From the NCBI RefSeq assembly GCF_016107555.1, contig NZ_JABASU010000021.1, forward strand, positions 1-53,545: a DNA stretch of 53,545 nt. Reading direction: 5' to 3'. Shown here one piece after another: positions 17,684 through 27,598 of this stretch (within the stretch, counting starts at the first letter, position 1; the number at the start of each line of letters is the position of its first letter). The notes beneath the pieces are model-generated. The model saw only the letters and a program-made list of their open reading frames with translations. It was not told the origin of the DNA and ran no database searches. The position numbers were made by a program, and so were the translations under genes. Origin of the DNA: Psychrobacter celer (lineage in GTDB: Bacteria > Pseudomonadota > Gammaproteobacteria > Pseudomonadales > Moraxellaceae).

Positions 17684-18088
17684 TTACGACGCAGGCAAGC
17701 TCTCTATACCCTCGATGCGGCTGACCAAACCATTATCATCAAAGTAGACAATCAGGTGCTGGCTGGCATTTTTGACATCAGCAATGCCTTGGCGTTGGCC
17801 TTCAGTGCCCGCTTGATAGTCGTAGATATAGTCCCAGCGCTTTGGCTCTAGGGTATCTTTAATCGCAGGACTGCCGAGGATGTATAGCACTTGGTTTTGG
17901 TTCATACCCACTTGCAGCTTTTGTGCTTGGGCTTGGGTGATGGCAGTGCCTTGTGGTAAATCAATCTTATAAACACTCAGTAAAGAGCAGCCGGACATCG
18001 CGACGGTAGCGCTGAGCATACTGGTTAGAATAATGTTACGTAATGCGCGTGCAGGGCTGAACGGACGAAAAGTTAATGTCTTTATCAT
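17684..18088 (-). CDS. bamE: Outer membrane assembly lipoprotein BamE (SmpA/OmlA)
   Basis: 134 residues from Met at 18088. The signal peptide ends in the lipobox VAMSGC, and the mature part carries the BamE fold with the markers YKIDLPQG, LQVGMNQNQVLYILGSPAIKD and RWDYIYDY. It works in the outer-membrane beta-barrel assembly complex. Longer in-frame starts exist (18103 and 18217), but the residues they add precede a good signal peptide and look unrelated. Divergent from fur, convergent with rnfH. High confidence in product, moderate in start. Confidence 0.9.
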   Translation of the reverse strand: MIKTLTFRPFSPARALRNIILTSMLSATVAMSGCSLLSVYKIDLPQGTAITQAQAQKLQVGMNQNQVLYILGSPAIKDTLEPKRWDYIYDYQAGTEGQRQGIADVKNASQHLIVYFDDNGLVSRIEGIESLPAS

Positions 18089-18465
18089 GGTAAGATGACT
18101 CATAAGAAATGGGTTAGGTGCGGCCACCATCAATGCTAAGGTATCTGGCCGACTATCTTGAACAAATGATACGTCATTTACTTGCAATTGCCTACCACTT
18201 ACGACATTATTTACCAAACGCTACCAAGGTGATTTGGTTATTTGTTTTTTAAATTCATAGACTTGCATTGATATTTTCGGCGAAATGATAGACCATATAG
18301 GCGTTAAAGATAAGCAAGGGTCATACGCGAGATATCAATGAATTGCAAAAGGCATGTTTGGCATGTCTTAGATAAAACACGCTTTATAAAGTAATTTATT
18401 AGCTTATCTACCTCCTATTTTTTGGTTCTTTATTTGCTAAGACTGTCACAGTTATAAGGGATATT

Positions 18466-18900
18466 ATGGCTTCTTTTACCAATCAAGATTTACGCAAAGC
18501 AGGGTTGAAGGTCACCTTACCACGTATCAAAATTTTAGAACTGCTAGAAAATGCAGAGCTGCATCATATGAGTGCCGAAGAAGTGTACAAGGCGCTGATC
18601 GACCAAGGCGAAGATGTGGGGCTGGCCACGGTGTATCGAGTATTGACCCAGTTTGAACAAGCGGGCATCGTCGAGCGTCATAACTTTGAAAACAATCTAT
18701 CGGTGTTTGAGATCACCCAAGAAGAGCATCATGACCACTTGGTCTGTGACAACTGCGGCAAAATTATCGAGTTTCATAATGAAGCTATCGAAGAGGAGCA
18801 GCTCAAAGTTGCAGAGTCGCATGGTTTTAAATTATCGGGTCACTCACTGGTGCTATACGGTATTTGTGATGATCAAGAATGCAAGGACAGTGTCAAATAA
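18466..18900 (+). CDS. fur: Ferric uptake regulator Fur
   Basis: 144 residues. A winged helix-turn-helix (about 8-83) includes GLATVYRVLTQFEQAGIVER. The metal/dimer domain has HHDH at 88-91, the Cys pair 94 and 97 (CDNC) and a second Cys pair at 134 and 139 (CDDQEC). Fe(II)-Fur represses iron uptake genes. Close in length to the usual 148. The gene has its own upstream region after divergent bamE; I did not find a convincing Fur box there, so autoregulation is not supported by sight. Confidence 0.97.
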   Translation: MASFTNQDLRKAGLKVTLPRIKILELLENAELHHMSAEEVYKALIDQGEDVGLATVYRVLTQFEQAGIVERHNFENNLSVFEITQEEHHDHLVCDNCGKIIEFHNEAIEEEQLKVAESHGFKLSGHSLVLYGICDDQECKDSVK

Positions 18901-18903
18901 CAG

Positions 18904-18955
18904 CGGTTAAGTTATCAAAGTCTGATAAGGTTTTATCACCTTTAACCGTTTTGTT
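18904..18955 (+). terminator. Probable fur terminator
   Basis: CGGTTAA (18904-18910) pairs with TTAACCG (18942-18948), followed by TTTTGTTG. A second small hairpin AAGGT/ACCTT lies inside the loop. Weaker than the next one. Confidence 0.5.
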
Positions 18956-18995
18956 GATTGTTTAATGTTTAAACACTCAAATACTAGCACGCAGC

Positions 18996-19031
18996 AAAAA
19001 GCCCTCACGATTTTTTATGAGGGCTTTTTTT
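18996..19031. terminator. Bidirectional terminator between fur and pilU
   Basis: 12-bp stem AAAAAGCCCTCA/TGAGGGCTTTTT (18996-19007 with 19018-19029), A run on the left and T run on the right. It can serve both convergent genes. Confidence 0.88.
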
Positions 19032-19054
19032 ATGGCCTTGATTCAACCGCCAGC

Positions 19055-20176
19055 TTATGTGATATCTAGCGACAAACCATCTGCGCCTTCGTCTAAAAGG
19101 TGGGCGCTGTTTTTGCTACTGAGCTTGATTTTTAGGCGCAAATCGTTTGGTGAGTCAGCATGCAAGATCGCTTCTTTATAGGTAATCTCGCCGTTCTCAT
19201 ATAAATCAAACAGTGCCTGATCAAAGGTCTGCATGCCGCTCTCTCGTGAGCGCTTCATCACATCTTTAATCTCATGAATCTCGCCTTTACGGATATAGTC
19301 GCTGATGAGCTGGGAGTTTAATAAAATCTCAATCGCTGCGCGTCGCCCTTTGCCATCCGGTGTTGGGATGAGCTGCTGGGCGATGATCGCTTGCAGGTTG
19401 AGCGACAAATCCATAAACAGCTGGTTGTGACGGCTGGTTTCAAAAAAGTGAATGATACGATCAATGGCTTGGTTGGCGTTGTTGGCGTGCAGCGTGGCAA
19501 ATACCAAATGTCCTGTCTCAGCATACTGAATCGCGTAGCTCATGACCTCGCGGTTACGAATTTCACCAATCAAGATGACATCAGGGGCTTGGCGCAGGGT
19601 GTTTTTTAAACCTGCTTCAAAAGAGTGGGTGTCGATACCGACCTCGCGCTGGGTGATGATACAGCCGCGATGCTTGTGGACAAACTCGATCGGGTCTTCG
19701 ATGGTAATGATATGGCCTTGCGAGTTCTGGTTGCGATGGCCGATCATGGCAGCAAGCGTCGTTGATTTACCCGTACCTGTCGCACCGACCAGTAGGATGA
19801 TGCCGCGCTTTTTCATCGCCAGCTCTTTGAGAACAGGTGGCAGGCGCAGCTCTTCGACGGTTGGGATTTTGTTTTCGATTTTACGCAAAATCATCCCAGC
19901 CATGTCGCGCTGTACAAACGCGCTGACCCGAAACCGTGCCTGCTTGGCTTCATCAGTGATGGCAAACTGACACTCGTTGGTCTCTTCAAACTCTTGCTGC
20001 TGACTGGCCGTCATGACACTTTGGACCAGTTTTAGGGTTTGGGCAGGGGTCAGCGGGGTCTTACCCACAGGCAATATCTTGCCATTCACCTTCATCGAAG
20101 GTGCCACTTCAGCAGTAATAAAAAGGTCAGAGCCGTTTTTATTGATCATTAACTGCAATAGTTTATCAATGTCCAT
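19055..20176 (-). CDS. pilU: Type IV pilus ATPase PilU
   Basis: 373-residue PilT-like retraction ATPase. The N-terminal PAS-like half is followed by Walker A GATGTGKST from 131, the Asp box, Walker B VILIGEIRNREV and the His box. PilU assists PilT in retraction and is distinguished from it by sequence, by the extra C-terminal tail (about 360-373) and by its position just downstream of pilT. The intergenic gap to pilT is about 120 bp, so the pair is probably cotranscribed. Functional type IV pili in the strain are implied, though the fibre genes are elsewhere. Confidence 0.95.
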   Translation of the reverse strand: MDIDKLLQLMINKNGSDLFITAEVAPSMKVNGKILPVGKTPLTPAQTLKLVQSVMTASQQQEFEETNECQFAITDEAKQARFRVSAFVQRDMAGMILRKIENKIPTVEELRLPPVLKELAMKKRGIILLVGATGTGKSTTLAAMIGHRNQNSQGHIITIEDPIEFVHKHRGCIITQREVGIDTHSFEAGLKNTLRQAPDVILIGEIRNREVMSYAIQYAETGHLVFATLHANNANQAIDRIIHFFETSRHNQLFMDLSLNLQAIIAQQLIPTPDGKGRRAAIEILLNSQLISDYIRKGEIHEIKDVMKRSRESGMQTFDQALFDLYENGEITYKEAILHADSPNDLRLKIKLSSKNSAHLLDEGADGLSLDIT

Positions 20177-20300
20177 GTTGTACCCGCTTTCGATGTCAAT
20201 CGCCTAAAAAAATATCTAAAATTATGTGATCCGTGATGCCCGCAGTGATGCTGATACTACAGAGCACTGCGTCAGTGCTGTCTTAATGGCAAATCACCGC

Positions 20301-21356
20301 CTATAAAAAAGTCTCAGGCTGCTTGGCATAAGGGCGCGCCACGTCTTTGCTGATGGTGCCTTTGGCCACGAGGTTTTTTAAAGTCTGGTCAAGGGTGATC
20401 ATACCGTCGCCTGCGCCTGTTTGAATCGCCGAATACATCTGGGCGATTTTGTTTTCGCGAATGAGGTTACGGATGGCCGGCGTACCTAGCATGATCTCGT
20501 GGGCGGCGATACGGCCACCTGCTTGACGGCGCAGCAAGGTCTGTGAAATGACTGCCTGTAGCGACTCTGAGAGCATGGCGCGAATCATGTCTTTTTCAGC
20601 GGCAGGGAACACATCAATCACACGGTCAATGGTTTTGGCCGCTGAGCTGGTGTGCAGGGTGCCAAAGACTAAGTGGCCGGTCTCAGCTGCCGTTAGTGCC
20701 AAGCGAATGGTCTCAAGGTCACGTAGCTCACCCACCAAGATAACGTCGGGATCCTCACGCAGTGCCGAGCGTAGGGCTGGCTCAAACCCCAAGGTGTCGC
20801 GGTGTACTTCGCGCTGGTTGATGAGACTTTTTTTCGATTCGTGGACAAATTCGATCGGGTCTTCTATGGTCAAAATATGCTCTTTGCGGCTCTCATTGAT
20901 ATAATCAATCATGGCTGCCAGCGTCGTGGATTTACCAGAGCCGGTCGGGCCAGTCACCAGCACCACGCCGCGTTTGAAGTCTGACACGCGTTTGAACACA
21001 TCGCTCATGCCCAAATCTTCCATCGTTAGGACCTTAGAGGGAATGGTACGAAACACAGCACCTGCGCCGCGGTTTTGATTAAAGGCGTTTACCCGAAAGC
21101 GGGCAAGATTGGGAATCTCAAAAGAAAAGTCCGTCTCAAAAAACTCCTCAAAATCGGCGCGCTGCTTGTCATTCATGATGTCATAAATCAGCTGATGCAC
21201 CGTTTGATGCGTCATCGCTGGCATATTGATGCGCGTCATCTCGCCATCGACACGAATCATCGCGGGCATACCGGCTGAAATATGTAAATCAGATGCTTTA
21301 TGTTTAACCGTAAAACGCAACAAGTCTTCGATGCTTAAGGTGTTTTTTTCAGCCAT
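20301..21356 (-). CDS. pilT: Type IV pilus retraction ATPase PilT
   Basis: 351 residues. Start MAEKNTLSIEDLLRFTVKHK with the DLHISAG motif, Walker A GPTGSGKST at 136-144, Walker B VILVGELRDLETI, and the C-terminal retraction signature AIRNLIRENKIAQM. It powers pilus retraction, hence twitching motility and DNA uptake. Order yggS (divergent)-pilT-pilU is the same as in Pseudomonas. AGGAC lies upstream of the ATG. Confidence 0.97.
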   Translation of the reverse strand: MAEKNTLSIEDLLRFTVKHKASDLHISAGMPAMIRVDGEMTRINMPAMTHQTVHQLIYDIMNDKQRADFEEFFETDFSFEIPNLARFRVNAFNQNRGAGAVFRTIPSKVLTMEDLGMSDVFKRVSDFKRGVVLVTGPTGSGKSTTLAAMIDYINESRKEHILTIEDPIEFVHESKKSLINQREVHRDTLGFEPALRSALREDPDVILVGELRDLETIRLALTAAETGHLVFGTLHTSSAAKTIDRVIDVFPAAEKDMIRAMLSESLQAVISQTLLRRQAGGRIAAHEIMLGTPAIRNLIRENKIAQMYSAIQTGAGDGMITLDQTLKNLVAKGTISKDVARPYAKQPETFL

Positions 21357-21707
21357 AATCGGATAGTCCTATCAGTCAAAAAAGGTCAAACAAAAGATGG
21401 TAAAGGCCAATGATGGTGTGATGCTAATATCTGGCGCAGCAGGACGCAGCCTTAGGTAAAGCGATCTGCCAACCTACCTTGTCTTTACCATGACGCTTAT
21501 ATTCAGTAGCATATGTTAGACCATGTAACAATATCATAACAAGACTGCCGGCATTTAACCATCTGCTGCCCAAAGAAAATGTAAAATTTGTCTAGCGTTG
21601 TAGGTCGTAGATGGGGAGCGAGACAGATAATGTTAGACGCAATTGCTAGACCTAACCGCAACGGGCGAAGCTTATAAACAAACTTATATAACAACAGCGA
21701 AAATACT

Positions 21708-22403
21708 ATGGATAAGCAATACTTAATCGACAATTGGCAACGCGTTCATGCACAGGTGGTGGCAGCTTGTGAGCAAGCGGACTCTCCAGCCGAGCAGGTA
21801 ACACTACTGGCCGTCTCCAAAACCAAACCTGCACAGATGATCGCGACTCTGGCGCAGCAAGGTCAGCGCCACTTTGGCGAAAACTACTTACAAGAGGCGC
21901 TCGAAAAAATCAATGAGCTACAAAGTCAATCTGACGCTGAGCATATCGTTTGGCATTACATCGGCAGTATTCAGCGCAACAAAACCCGTGACATCGCTGA
22001 GAATTTTGATTGGGTACAAACCGTCGAGCGCAGCATTATCGCCAAGCGCTTAAATGATCAGCGGCCAGAGGGTTTACCGCCCTTGAACGTATTGGTGCAG
22101 GTCAATATTGATGATGAAGACAGTAAGTCAGGCTGTCTGCCAGCCGAGTTGCCTGAGCTGATAAGTGCCATGAAGCGCTATGAGCGTCTCATACTGCGCG
22201 GACTGATGATTATCCCTGCCAAGACAGATACCAATGCCTTTGCCCGTACCCAGCAGTTGTTTGAAGACATTAAAGATAAGCATCCAGACTTGGCGCATTG
22301 GGATACGCTGAGCATGGGCATGAGTGGGGACATGGCGGACGCCATCGCTCATGGCTCGACGATGGTGCGCGTGGGTACCGCCATATTTGGGTCGCGAGAG
22401 TAG
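21708..22403 (+). CDS. YggS family pyridoxal phosphate homeostasis protein
   Basis: 231 residues, single-domain PLP barrel of the YggS/PROSC family. The PLP lysine is Lys38 in LLAVSKTKP, and HFGENYLQEA, WHYIGSIQRNK and the C-terminal SMGMSGDMADAIAHGSTMVRVGTAIFG are all present. The family binds PLP and affects vitamin B6 and amino-acid homeostasis without a known catalytic reaction. Divergent from pilT (352-bp gap, which must hold both promoters; no motif recognised). Convergent with the CorC-like gene, 34 bp apart. Confidence 0.95.
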   Translation: MDKQYLIDNWQRVHAQVVAACEQADSPAEQVTLLAVSKTKPAQMIATLAQQGQRHFGENYLQEALEKINELQSQSDAEHIVWHYIGSIQRNKTRDIAENFDWVQTVERSIIAKRLNDQRPEGLPPLNVLVQVNIDDEDSKSGCLPAELPELISAMKRYERLILRGLMIIPAKTDTNAFARTQQLFEDIKDKHPDLAHWDTLSMGMSGDMADAIAHGSTMVRVGTAIFGSRE

Positions 22404-22437
22404 ATGCCGTCCTATCTTTTCTCTAACTATTCTCCAG

Positions 22438-23712
22438 CTACCCTGTCTCATCAAGTCTGGTAACCAGCATTTGGGTGATTTTGAGGTTGTCGGTGGCGAT
22501 GATCTCAAAACGATAGTTGGCATATTCGATAGAGTCGGTCTTTTTGGGGATTTTGCGCAGCATATACATCATAAAGCCGCTGATGGTTTCATAGTTTTGA
22601 TTGCGCGGCAGATTGACGATATCGAGCGCGCGCACCACATCTTCGATAGGCGTCATACCATCGATCAGCCATGAGTTGTCAGTGCGCTGAACGATAGGCT
22701 GCTCCTCTAATGTCACAAGCTCGCCCATGACGATGCTCATGACATCCCTTAAGGTAATGACGCCCACCACCAAGCCATATTCATTGACGATGACAGCAAA
22801 GTCAGCACCTGTGGATTTAAACATCTCCAGCACTTCAAACAATGACAAGGTATCTGGCACGAACAGCGCCGGTTTTATCAGGGACTTGTCCGTGAGGCTG
22901 ACTTCTTGCTTATTGAGTACCAATGCCAAAAAACTACGAGATTCGACATAGCCGATGATATGCTCTAAATCATCGTCATGACAGACCAAAAACTTATTGT
23001 GCGGCTGTTCAATCATCGTCTCGACGATTTGTTCGGTACTCATTTTTGTATCGAAGTACACGATATGCTCGCGAGGGTTCATCACTGAGGTGACGGTACG
23101 CTCCTGCATCTCAAAGATGTTTTCTATCAAATGATGCTCTTGTTTTTTGAGCACGCCTGCCTCGGCACCAGCATCCATCACCGCATAGATGTCTTCTGGC
23201 GTGATGTCATCTTGACGACTGGTGGAGATACCAAAAAACTTAAACAACATATTGGCCGCGCCGTCAAACACCCAAATAGCAGGCTTAAAGATAAACGTCA
23301 GCGCCATCATTGGCCGCACCAAACGCACAGCAAAAGCCTCGGCATTGGACATCGCCAAGCGTCTGGGCATCAAGTCCGCGAGCAAAGAAAACAGGCTGGT
23401 GATGAGAACAAAGGAGATGATTGACGAGACGGCTTCGTTTTTGACCACCAATTGAAAATAAGGGCTGATAGCAGACTCACCGATAGCACCTGCGGAGATG
23501 GCAACGGCGTTCAACACCACCTGCACCACAGTGATAAAACCACCAGGATTGTCTTGCATATGTAGCACATCAAGGGCGCGTACCTCTCCTTCTTTTGCTA
23601 TGATTTGTAGCTTGATCTTGCGAGCAGCAGCAATGGCAATCTCAGCGCCAGAGACAAAGGCACTCAAGGCAAGTAATAAAAGCAAAAACACACTAGCGGT
23701 TAGCAAACTCAT
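22438..23712 (-). CDS. DUF21/CBS/CorC_HlyC membrane protein (CNNM/CorB-like)
   Basis: 424 residues. An N-terminal DUF21 domain (about 1-190) has four hydrophobic segments and the small-residue helix LSAFVSGAEIAIAAARK. A tandem CBS pair (about 205-330, VTSVMNPREHIVYF and DFAVIVNEYGLVVGVITLRD) and a C-terminal CorC_HlyC domain (about 345-424) follow. Relatives include CorB/YfjD and CNNM proteins, linked to Mg2+ export or resistance, and so-called hemolysins TlyC; no haemolytic role should be assumed. Monocistronic, between convergent yggS and the nadE terminator. Confidence 0.88.
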   Translation of the reverse strand: MSLLTASVFLLLLLALSAFVSGAEIAIAAARKIKLQIIAKEGEVRALDVLHMQDNPGGFITVVQVVLNAVAISAGAIGESAISPYFQLVVKNEAVSSIISFVLITSLFSLLADLMPRRLAMSNAEAFAVRLVRPMMALTFIFKPAIWVFDGAANMLFKFFGISTSRQDDITPEDIYAVMDAGAEAGVLKKQEHHLIENIFEMQERTVTSVMNPREHIVYFDTKMSTEQIVETMIEQPHNKFLVCHDDDLEHIIGYVESRSFLALVLNKQEVSLTDKSLIKPALFVPDTLSLFEVLEMFKSTGADFAVIVNEYGLVVGVITLRDVMSIVMGELVTLEEQPIVQRTDNSWLIDGMTPIEDVVRALDIVNLPRNQNYETISGFMMYMLRKIPKKTDSIEYANYRFEIIATDNLKITQMLVTRLDETG

Positions 23713-23805
23713 GACATACTCGGTAAAAGATAAGATTCATTAAAAATAATGCAGGATTAGCATAAAAATAAAAACAGTATGGGTATAGAATCCTTATGTA
23801 TAAAA

Positions 23806-23833
23806 ACCAAAAAAGCTGGGCAAGCACCCAGCT
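23806..23833 (-). terminator. Terminator downstream of nadE
   Basis: AGCTGGG (23814-23820) pairs with CCCAGCT (23827-23833); on the minus strand six T residues follow. A separate 9-bp inverted repeat, GCATCTAAG/CTTAGATGC at 23872-23880 and 23901-23909, lies between it and the stop codon. Confidence 0.75.
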
Positions 23834-23931
23834 AATCATAAGGCAGTAAAATAGTATGAAGCGCTGCTCTTGCATCTAAGTTGGTATAAGTTGGTAAAGA
23901 CTTAGATGCTAAAGGCGCAAGCGCTGAGCGT

Positions 23932-25623
23932 TTAGCCTTTGATTGACCACTTATTGACCAGTGGATAGCGGCGCTCACGGCCAAAGGCTTTGTGGCTGAT
24001 TTTGGTGCCGATTGGCGCTTGTAGACGCTTGTACTCGCTGTTATCCACCATCTTGATGACCTTAGCCACCATAGCTGCCTCAAACCCTTTATCGACGATT
24101 TCTTGATAGCCCATGTCTTCATCGATATACGACATCAAGATGCTGTCCAATACATCATAATCAGGCAGGCTGTCTTGGTCTTTCTGGTCAGGACGCAGCT
24201 CAGCGGACGGCGGACGTGTGATGACGCGCTCTGGAATCACAGGTGTGTCCTCTAGGCGGTTACGGTAGCTTGCCAGCTTATATACTTGTGATTTATAGAC
24301 GTCTTTTAGTACATCAAAACCGCCTGCCATGTCGCCATATAATGTTGAGTAACCAACTGCCAGCTCTGACTTGTTGCCAGTGGTGATGACCAGATGACCA
24401 AACTTGTTGGACAGTGCCATCAGCACCACACCGCGCGCGCGCGCTTGGATGTTTTCTTCGGTGGTATCAGCAGGCGATTTGTTAAACAGTGGCGCTAGCG
24501 TATGACGGATACCTTCCACCGCATCAAAGATTGGACAGACAGTATAAGAAACGTTTAAGCGGCGCGCTTGTGCTTGCGCGTCCTCTAAGCTGATCTGTGA
24601 GGTATATTCGTACGGCATCATCACTGCATAGACTTTATCTGCGCCCAGCGCGTCGACCGCGATACAAAGCGTCAAGGCAGAATCGATACCGCCTGACAGG
24701 CCGACGATGACACCTGAAAATCCAGAAAGATTGACATAATCACGTAGCCCCACTACCAATGCTTGATACATCTCCGACTCGCGGCTCAAGCTCAGTGGCG
24801 CTTTGGTTTGGCTGTCGAACTTGGCTGTTTTGACATCTAAAGTGGCCAGCAGTAATTGGCTCATAAAACGCGGCGCTTCGTGGGCGACGCTGCCATCTGC
24901 TTGTATCGCCATCGAGCCGCCATCAAACACCAAGTCATCTTGTCCGCCCACGGCATTGATATAGATAATAGGTAAGTTGTTTTCGCGGCTGCGTTTGGCC
25001 AGCATGGTCTTGCGGTTTTCTTGTTTTTCGATCTCAAACGGCGAGGCGTTTAGGCTGACGATCATATCAGCGCCTTGTTTTTTTAGCTCAGCGACTGGGC
25101 CTTTTTCCCACAAGTCTTCGCAGATGAGCAGACCGATGGTGATACCTTTATAGTCAAACAGTACTTGATTGCGGCCTTTATCAAAGTAGCGGCGTTCATC
25201 AAACACGCCATAATTTGGCAAAATTTGCTTATGATAAAAGCCTTTTTGATGACCATTATGTAAGATGGCCGCTGAGTTGAAAGTACCGTGATGATCGACG
25301 TGCGGATAGCCGACAATCATAACGATGTCGTCGATATCGCTTAGGGTAGATAGCGCGCTTTTGACGCGGCCTGACAAGCTTGGACGCAGTAATAGGTCTT
25401 GTGGTGGGTAGCCCAATAAGGCCAGCTCTGGAAAGACGATAACGTCAGCGCCTTGCTCACGTGCTTGCAGCGCTAAGGTACGCATTTTTTCGGCGTTGGC
25501 GTTGATATCACCGACCAAAAAGTGTGACTGTGCCAGTGCAAAAGTAACGGTCTCTGGCGGCTTGCTGGTATGACTGGCCTCGCTCGAGGGGGTTAGATTG
25601 GGATTATCAGTGTCTTTTGACAT
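23932..25623 (-). CDS. nadE: Glutamine-dependent NAD+ synthetase
   Basis: 563 residues from ATG 25623, which has AGGA upstream; a longer in-frame start at 25734 adds 37 residues unlike the family. The N-terminal nitrilase-like glutaminase (about 20-265) has the Glu of FPELALLGYPPQDLL, the Lys region and nucleophile Cys in LLICEDLWEKGP. The C-terminal synthetase has the PP-loop GLSGGIDSAL and the GNKSELAVGYSTLYGDMAGG motif. It amidates NaAD to NAD+ with ATP and glutamine-derived ammonia in the last step of NAD synthesis. Divergent from the AI-2E family gene. Confidence 0.96.
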   Translation of the reverse strand: MSKDTDNPNLTPSSEASHTSKPPETVTFALAQSHFLVGDINANAEKMRTLALQAREQGADVIVFPELALLGYPPQDLLLRPSLSGRVKSALSTLSDIDDIVMIVGYPHVDHHGTFNSAAILHNGHQKGFYHKQILPNYGVFDERRYFDKGRNQVLFDYKGITIGLLICEDLWEKGPVAELKKQGADMIVSLNASPFEIEKQENRKTMLAKRSRENNLPIIYINAVGGQDDLVFDGGSMAIQADGSVAHEAPRFMSQLLLATLDVKTAKFDSQTKAPLSLSRESEMYQALVVGLRDYVNLSGFSGVIVGLSGGIDSALTLCIAVDALGADKVYAVMMPYEYTSQISLEDAQAQARRLNVSYTVCPIFDAVEGIRHTLAPLFNKSPADTTEENIQARARGVVLMALSNKFGHLVITTGNKSELAVGYSTLYGDMAGGFDVLKDVYKSQVYKLASYRNRLEDTPVIPERVITRPPSAELRPDQKDQDSLPDYDVLDSILMSYIDEDMGYQEIVDKGFEAAMVAKVIKMVDNSEYKRLQAPIGTKISHKAFGRERRYPLVNKWSIKG

Positions 25624-26458
25624 TGTTATTTTTCCTATCGATATAGTATTTAAAATGTGGTCAGGCAGTGTGGGTCTAAAAATCCAACATTCATTCAAAC
25701 AACATTTATGCAAAATAATGCGGTTATACAGCACTGGTATAGACCGCTTGATTATTAAATCATACAGCGCCTAGATGAAACTTTCGCTTTGAGAGAAGGC
25801 GTAAAGCGGCACCTGATACGTGCGCCAATATCCTGCTAATCTCTCAAATTAGCGTCATCGATAACACGACGCTAACCTCTTGATTTGATATCAAAATGGC
25901 GATGTCCATGTGATAGCGGCTTTGTAACGGTCTTTATTTTATGGTGGATTGCCATTGATGCGCCCAAAAAGCGTAAAATAATCGCTTTAGTATAACATCA
26001 ATTACCGTGACAAATAGAACGCGCCGGTGAATTACCTGATGAGATATCTGCTGCAAATGGGTAGAAGCGCGCTGCTGTCGGTGATGGTTTTTATCGACCA
26101 AAACCCTATGATGCAGTGTGGTTATTGTGCTCATAGCTCGGTAAGATTGTATAGAGAAAGTTGTAAGTAAAGATTACAACATAGCGTTATTTATTTGAGA
26201 TATTTTATTGCATAATGAGGGGTGATAACCGCTTTGATTTTGGTGTGTTTTTATAAAAAGAATGGCCGCTAAATGTGTTACGGTATCATAGAACTTGCTA
26301 CTGCTATCGCGATGGTGTTATCGCTATGAATGTTGGACAAACCCTCGCTTGTGAATACGACTTATGGACATGATCTATAGACGGATATTCATCACCCATT
26401 TATAAACTTGTCAGCACAGCTGTGATGGTCTTTGCTGTCAGCCCTTGGTTTATACGCT
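25624..26458. other. Long intergenic region between nadE and the AI-2E family gene
   Basis: 835 bp containing no gene I can support. A 66-residue frame on the minus strand (25934-26134) is His/Gln-rich and lacks signals, so I treat it as chance. The region must contain the promoters of both divergent genes. No repeat or strong hairpin was recognised. Confidence 0.4.
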
Positions 26459-27586
26459 ATGATTGAAAACTGGACAAAAGAATTTATTATTCAGCGCCTG
26501 CTGGCCATTACCTTATTGGTTGCGTTATTTGTACTGTGCTTTCAGGTGGTACAGTTTTTTATTGTGCCGGCTTTGTGGGCGGCGATTTTGGCGTATGTGA
26601 CGTTTCCTATTTATAGTTTTTTTCATGAAAAAGTAAAGCTCAGTCCAGACTTTAGCGCGGCGATTATGACCGTGAGTATCTCACTTATCATCGGTATACC
26701 GTTGGTCATTGGGGTTTTTATTTTACAACAAGAAGCGTTGAGCCTTATTAGCAACTTGATCTATCGTATCAAGGTGGGCTATCTGGATGTGCCAGAGTCC
26801 ATCAAGGACCTGCCAGTTATCGGTCAGCAGGTCAAAGATATCTTGTGGCGCATCAATAAAAACCCAGAAGGCACGCTAGAAGCGTTTCGGATGTGGGTGC
26901 AGTCACATTTATATTATGGCAAAGTCGCCTTCGATGTGGTGTTTAGTGGACTTGCCAAGCTGGGTATGGCATTGATGACGTTGTTCTTTTTTTACCGAGA
27001 TGGCACCAGTTTGGTACGGCAAATACGCCAAGCCCTGCGCAATATCATTGGCAATCGCATCGATGGCTATATTGATTCGGTCGGCACGACGACGCGAGCG
27101 GTGGTCTATGGCATCGGGCTGACCGCGCTGGCGCAGGCTTTGCTTGCTGGTATTGGCTATTATTTCTCAGGCGCGCCCAGTCCTATTTTGTTGACCATTG
27201 TTACCTTTATTATTGCCTTGATTCCGTTTGGGACGCCGTTTGTGTGGGGCGGAGTGTCGGTCTGGCTGCTAAGCCAAGGCCATACAGTTGAGGGCATCGG
27301 TCTGGCACTGTGGGGGATATTTGTCATTAGCTGGGTGGACAATTTGATTCGGCCTATCGTCATCAGCGGTGCAACCAAGATTCCTTTTATCATTATATTT
27401 ATCGGGGTGTTGGGCGGGCTGACAGCGTTTGGCTTTGTCGGTTTGTTTATCGGGCCTGTGGTGCTAGCCATCGGGCTGGCCGTGTGGCGTGAATGGATAT
27501 CTCAGCATAAAAATGAGATATTTGCTCAGCAAGACGTGGTACTGTCTGAGACTCAGACGTTGCCAACTGTGACTAAATCAGAATAG
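26459..27586 (+). CDS. AI-2E family transporter (PerM/UPF0118)
   Basis: 375 residues from ATG 26459; a TTG at 26432 would add nine residues. Seven or eight membrane segments: two N-terminal, a pair near 55-85, a long extracytoplasmic region, then helices from about 160 to 350. Markers are FPIYSFFHEKVKLSP, the ALIPFGTPFVWGGV segment and WVDNLIRPIVISGATKIPF. The family includes TqsA (autoinducer-2 export) and Na+/H+ antiporters, so the substrate cannot be fixed. The stop is 12 bp before pdxB, indicating an operon. Confidence 0.9.
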   Translation: MIENWTKEFIIQRLLAITLLVALFVLCFQVVQFFIVPALWAAILAYVTFPIYSFFHEKVKLSPDFSAAIMTVSISLIIGIPLVIGVFILQQEALSLISNLIYRIKVGYLDVPESIKDLPVIGQQVKDILWRINKNPEGTLEAFRMWVQSHLYYGKVAFDVVFSGLAKLGMALMTLFFFYRDGTSLVRQIRQALRNIIGNRIDGYIDSVGTTTRAVVYGIGLTALAQALLAGIGYYFSGAPSPILLTIVTFIIALIPFGTPFVWGGVSVWLLSQGHTVEGIGLALWGIFVISWVDNLIRPIVISGATKIPFIIIFIGVLGGLTAFGFVGLFIGPVVLAIGLAVWREWISQHKNEIFAQQDVVLSETQTLPTVTKSE

Positions 27587-27598
27587 AGATACACGACC

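Noticed and set aside
23872..23909. 9-bp inverted repeat GCATCTAAG/CTTAGATGC after nadE as a second terminator
   Set aside because: 20-nt loop and no T run on the minus strand; the hairpin at 23814-23833 is a better terminator.
25934..26134. 66-residue minus-strand frame in the nadE/AI-2E gap
   Set aside because: Composition rich in His, Gln and Arg, no ribosome binding site and no family resemblance; looks like chance in AT-poor spacer.
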